DNA from: Bifidobacterium bohemicum DSM 22767
Lineage (GTDB): Bacteria > Actinomycetota > Actinomycetes > Actinomycetales > Bifidobacteriaceae
NCBI RefSeq assembly: GCF_000741525.1
Contig: NZ_JGYP01000001.1
Location: forward strand, 124,001 to 188,000
Reading direction: 5' to 3'
DNA length: 64,000 bases
The notes beneath the pieces were generated by a model, which saw nothing but the letters and a program-made list of their open reading frames with translations, had not been told where the DNA came from and did no database searches. Below are positions 61,501-64,000 of this stretch, piece after piece; positions within the stretch are counted from its first letter, which is position 1; the number at the start of each line of letters is the position of its first letter. The position numbers were made by a program, and so were the translations under genes.

Positions 61501-62062
61501 CGAACGGATCACGCCCGACAACGCTCCCTTGCGTCACGGTTGCGCCCCTATCTTCCCGAAAATGGTGTCCGACACGTGATCTTGCGTTGTCGGCTAAGGT
61601 AAATTCGCCTTCCTTGCCAAATACCAACGCGGGTTCAAGCACTTGTGTGTCCATTTTGGTATCGGATCCGAGGAAAACTCGTCCCTTTCCGTCAGCCAAC
61701 CCCAGCTGGCAGAAACGACGCGAGTCCAAAAATAAGCCGATGGAGAAAAAGCGTCCATGAAGTTCCGGCATCTGAACCCAACCTGGCCTTATAATTTCAG
61801 AGGTGGAGGGGAAATCAGAGAAAATCCGATATTTGACCAACGGGCCTACCGTGGTGGAATGTTCATATAGTTGTTTTGTGAACGACCGCAAGCCTTCGGA
61901 GCGTTGCTCACCCGGATGGTCGGCATGACGCGATGCGTGTGGGTCAGCTGCTCGATCACCATATCCGGTGCTCATATGACTGGCCACGCCACCGGCCCGT
62001 CGCGCAACTCGACGTTCCCAATTCGATGCAAAATCCCGCAGGCGTGGTATGAAACTAGGCAT
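58520..62062 (-). CDS. Giant protein of unknown function with low-complexity middle and TPR-like C-terminus
   Basis: The protein has about 1180 residues and no membrane segment or recognised catalytic motif. Residues about 1-600 are a folded-looking region with VGLRVSGLEDYFEELMADCG, YSGNYFFSWDDSLDLSPALEALD, and PARRYDGFSRSWRDLDDAERAALGRRYNLR. Residues about 610-770 are Asp/Ser/Thr-rich and probably disordered. The last 300 residues contain TPR-like helices (ARLKTRDLLFSGEVEQALEELSG, EEDWNSARAACLNALRVCLDRDDAAYAYYRLAYAEWMSGEFAVAVACYIM). The start at 62062 (MPSFIPRL) is one option; an upstream ATG at 62092 would add 10 residues. It begins less than 50 bases from the divergent membrane protein gene. 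Confidence 0.8.
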   Translation of the reverse strand: MPSFIPRLRDFASNWERRVARRAGGVASHMSTGYGDRAADPHASRHADHPGEQRSEGLRSFTKQLYEHSTTVGPLVKYRIFSDFPSTSEIIRPGWVQMPELHGRFFSIGLFLDSRRFCQLGLADGKGRVFLGSDTKMDTQVLEPALVFGKEGEFTLADNARSRVGHHFREDRGATVTQGSVVGRDPFGQMSWLASWIKDGDRYTLEQMRLLVPRHMRVDLEYRDALSVAFFSTYMLPQLDGRLMGFGAGNIFRRLNHEAPLGAIRRSVKDSERAKAVGLRVSGLEDYFEELMADCGALRPSPGLEVVHGAEPLHLFSSSYSGNYFFSWDDSLDLSPALEALDIEAGLNRFAAVSLWLERNMHIGSLPVEDTVTRDQAARIDQTLLDNPALLALNFENAKDISLDESSRESIRRVMQAAEQQSVSVSQTAPLPVAQVELASNPSEWIYRQSVSTLLRRLKVPYRFETEFRSNLYDGEVAVSLTSVGEIVMPARRYDGFSRSWRDLDDAERAALGRRYNLRVGLIVAAMCFGAGPDVDHVSIRMDSMGLDQAVKQQDSAISKLIAQALGMFERGLRPDHHGPSSKADPKDGDFHGDPAHAPSVTQTPLRSTSDSWVSAGQDDRNVQSDRSGSSDRSQTASEHADSSPTSSHAEEASRNGVSDEDSGPDGTHDLNDATVDSEFESLMQGIDMDSMAFQTTQGELDSDASGSVLFLDHQDDGDDDDPMSVLRNGPTMRNMASVTFTRDRFLARMEQDGLDHPEETYRLFGAQLDIDDTGDTDGAASREHSVANAGSTAQFTLRDKRFSPFGSGEEPEFSEVPFTDEQSEVLGCRDMVGLSIQRADLMQRAVSDFHRIAVNDSLPSVAKANEAMEIVRAFGDPELADFAPTINSALIDGTDTPDLHFTLADEIDRARLKTRDLLFSGEVEQALEELSGTVAKVDAQYAGTKAPRYFNSYAERVVYNRLFATSDEHTVLIPDNLFYAHMELADMLAQLQGAKAALPHLNALVAYAPAYPLSHLRLAVQLAREEDWNSARAACLNALRVCLDRDDAAYAYYRLAYAEWMSGEFAVAVACYIMSEHISPNKIGSLDSELQELLSRARSQCILVPTSYTAAQQVLEGYGVPVWPRTQVADIVRQAAQVCVDGGMFVPARTLSVAAARMNDSFDEGIDMAQAQFLRSLSA

Positions 62063-62106
62063 GGTAACGATTCTCGCAACGCAACCAGACATAAGCTTAT
62101 AGAATA

Positions 62107-64000
62107 ATGGTGATGAACATTTTCAAGCACGACTTCGATCGGCACCGCCCCATGTGGATTGCGTGCGCGCTGATACTTGCCGCCATAGCCGTAATCGAAG
62201 TCGTGCCATGCAACTTGCCATTCTGGACATCGTTTGGAGCCAGCACCGATTCGGTTTCGGCAGTTAACCCGCTGGGATCGGGGCTACGCCGTCAAGACGA
62301 CGGCACTCTGACCGTCACGGACCCGACCAATGCGTACATGGAGGTCACAGCCGACGGAAGCTCCCCGTTCGTGCGATTGGAAGCGACAACGCCCCCACTT
62401 CACAAACACACGACCAAAACCGAACTCGACAGCGATAACATGCCTCAGACTTACGTTCATGTCCGGCTTGACACGGGTGGAGCATCACAGGCTGGGCAGT
62501 CGGTTGACACGCGCGTGGCTCATTCGTTGTATCTGAGGTCGCCCGGCCATGCGGCGACCCTCAGACTATGGATTCAGGAGCCCAAAGGCACCGCCATTGC
62601 AATCAGCGCCATGCGGGCGAATGTTCGTGTCCCCTTCCGGTTCGATGTCTGGCGCTTTGTGGTGATGGCTGCATTTGCAATGCTCCTCATCGCATTTCGT
62701 CCCCATGCCGCATTATGGAACACACGGCTTGACACGGGCAGCCGGCCGCAGCGCCTGGCTTTCGCGGGATTCGCTATTTGCAATGCCATATTGATGAGCA
62801 CCGTCGTTATCTCTTCGATCCGGTCGGCTTCACCCGGAGTGTTTCATGAACCCAGAGGATACACTTACGATTTCAACCAATACGGGCATTTGGCGGATTC
62901 TCTGATCCAAGGCCGCACTTGGCTCGACCTGCCGCAGTCTGACGCGCTGGCCACCGTCGCCAATCCCTATGACCCTGCCGTGCGTGAGATGATGCTCGCC
63001 AAAGGAGAGGGTCCGATGTACTGGGATTATGTCTATCGTTCGGGACATTGGTACTCATATTTCGGAGTGTTGCCGGCTCTGTTCCTGTTCGTGCCATATC
63101 GTCTGATCACAGCCATATTCGTACCCGGCGGTTTGATGCTCCCGGCTCAAGCCGCCACCGCGGTGTTACTGTTCGCGTTCATCATTTGCGGCTCACTGCT
63201 GATTATCCGCATCATCTCGCGCACGGTTCCCCATGCAAGTCTCGCCTCAACGATTTTGGCGCTGACATTGTTTCTATTGGGATCGAACACCGGATATTTG
63301 TCGTTCAGAATGAATTTCTATTCGATTCCATTCGCCGCTTCGCTCGCAGTCAGTGCATTGGGATTGTGGTTCTGGATCGGCGCAACGATGTCGCACACAC
63401 GACACGCCGTGACCATAGGCAATTCCGACCCCCTTTCATGGCCGCACCTGATGGCCGGATCATGTTTCATCGCCGCCAACTTCGGCTGTCGCCCGACCTT
63501 CACGCTCGTCGCTTTACTGGCTTTTGTATTGTTTGGCCCTCAGTTACGTCAATTACGCAACTTACGGTCGATGCGGCGTTCCGACCGTAGAGCCGCTATG
63601 GTCGTTTTGTGCTCGATCATCATCCCCGCACTCATCGTGGTCGCACCGCTGACCCTCTACAACATGCTGCGTTTCGGTTCAGCGGTGGATTTCGGTGAAC
63701 GTTACCAAATCACGGTAGCCGATATGATGCACCACCATATGGCGACCATGAACCTGTTGCCCAGTATAGGATATTACCTGTTCCTGCCATTGCGGACTTC
63801 ACCGGATTTTCCGTTCCTTTCCATCAATCCCACGCCTTTGCCCACTTGGAACTACAACGAACCGATGATAGGCGGACTGATCGCCCTGTGCCCCGCACTG
63901 CTACTGGCCGCGTGTATGGCGTTGCCTCGCGTACGCAGAATCATGAACGATTCGACGATCAGACCGACCGTCACTGCCATGCTTCCGCTCGCCTTGGCGT
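62107..64000 (+). CDS. Large polytopic membrane protein, possibly a GT-C-like glycosyltransferase, 3' end missing
   Basis: The frame is open from the ATG at 62107 to the end of the window, at least 631 codons. It begins with one membrane helix (WIACALILAAIAVIEVVP), then an extracytoplasmic polar domain of about 150 residues, a second helix, and then a run of many hydrophobic helices. Between them sits a loop with YDFNQYGHLADSLIQGRTWLDLP and SGHWYSYFGVLPALFLFVPY, like the D/E-bearing first loop of membrane glycosyltransferases. No GT family can be named. It is divergent from the giant unknown gene with almost no space between, so the two may share a regulatory region. No clear ribosome binding site is seen at the ATG. 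Confidence 0.75.
   Translation, partial: MVMNIFKHDFDRHRPMWIACALILAAIAVIEVVPCNLPFWTSFGASTDSVSAVNPLGSGLRRQDDGTLTVTDPTNAYMEVTADGSSPFVRLEATTPPLHKHTTKTELDSDNMPQTYVHVRLDTGGASQAGQSVDTRVAHSLYLRSPGHAATLRLWIQEPKGTAIAISAMRANVRVPFRFDVWRFVVMAAFAMLLIAFRPHAALWNTRLDTGSRPQRLAFAGFAICNAILMSTVVISSIRSASPGVFHEPRGYTYDFNQYGHLADSLIQGRTWLDLPQSDALATVANPYDPAVREMMLAKGEGPMYWDYVYRSGHWYSYFGVLPALFLFVPYRLITAIFVPGGLMLPAQAATAVLLFAFIICGSLLIIRIISRTVPHASLASTILALTLFLLGSNTGYLSFRMNFYSIPFAASLAVSALGLWFWIGATMSHTRHAVTIGNSDPLSWPHLMAGSCFIAANFGCRPTFTLVALLAFVLFGPQLRQLRNLRSMRRSDRRAAMVVLCSIIIPALIVVAPLTLYNMLRFGSAVDFGERYQITVADMMHHHMATMNLLPSIGYYLFLPLRTSPDFPFLSINPTPLPTWNYNEPMIGGLIALCPALLLAACMALPRVRRIMNDSTIRPTVTAMLPLALA

Overview
The window is a chromosomal segment of a high-GC actinobacterium, most likely a Bifidobacterium. 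The evidence is the gene content and order: argCJBDFRGH next to pheST, a tyrS-TPR-HAD-tlyA-nadK-recN block, DUF4191 beside glnA, an exceptionally long LigA, and a fused Yko-type thiamine ECF transporter. The genus call is inference from gene content. It is almost entirely housekeeping DNA: no phage, insertion sequence, CRISPR array or integrase was seen.

Layout. 0-5.5 kb: a MerR-type regulator cut by the window edge, tRNA-Ala(GGC), a Ser/Gly-rich membrane protein, an EamA transporter, a small PPOX-fold flavoprotein and an SRAP (HMCES/YedK-like) DNA-crosslink protein. 5.5-13.4 kb: a minus-strand housekeeping run (proA, an acidic unknown protein, nadD, prs, tRNA-Gln, glmU, rsfS) followed by convergent thrC. 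13.5-16.2 kb: a self-contained GntR-ABC operon with a readable promoter and operator. 16.2-26.4 kb: a HAD phosphatase, then recN, nadK, tlyA, a 61-residue protein, an NagD-type HAD phosphatase, a striking Arg/Gly/Asp-rich TPR protein, and tyrS. A bactofilin-like protein sits on the opposite strand inside this block.

26.8-37.3 kb: an SGNH hydrolase and the complete arginine pathway argC-J-B-D-F-R-G-H, with the repressor ArgR encoded inside its own regulon and ARG-box-like sites before argC and argG. 37.4-43.0 kb: a Gly/Pro/Asn-rich membrane protein, pheT, pheS and a SpoU-type RNA methyltransferase. 43.8-47.4 kb: a thiamine/HMP ECF transporter under a TPP riboswitch, with both ATPases and the T component fused in one 911-residue chain. 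47.8-55.4 kb: an M20 dipeptidase, DUF3043, a dihydrolipoamide dehydrogenase, DUF4191, glnA and an Mrp/ApbC Fe-S carrier. 55.6-64 kb: ligA with a lineage-style insertion, a giant unknown protein of about 1180 residues, and a divergent polytopic membrane protein running off the end.

The parts most worth a second look are the RGG-like/TPR/acidic-tail protein at 22.9-25.0 kb, the giant unknown protein with its divergent membrane partner at 58.5-64 kb, the bactofilin-like protein at 20.2 kb, the insertion in LigA, and the orphan Lpd. None is proven to be a new system.
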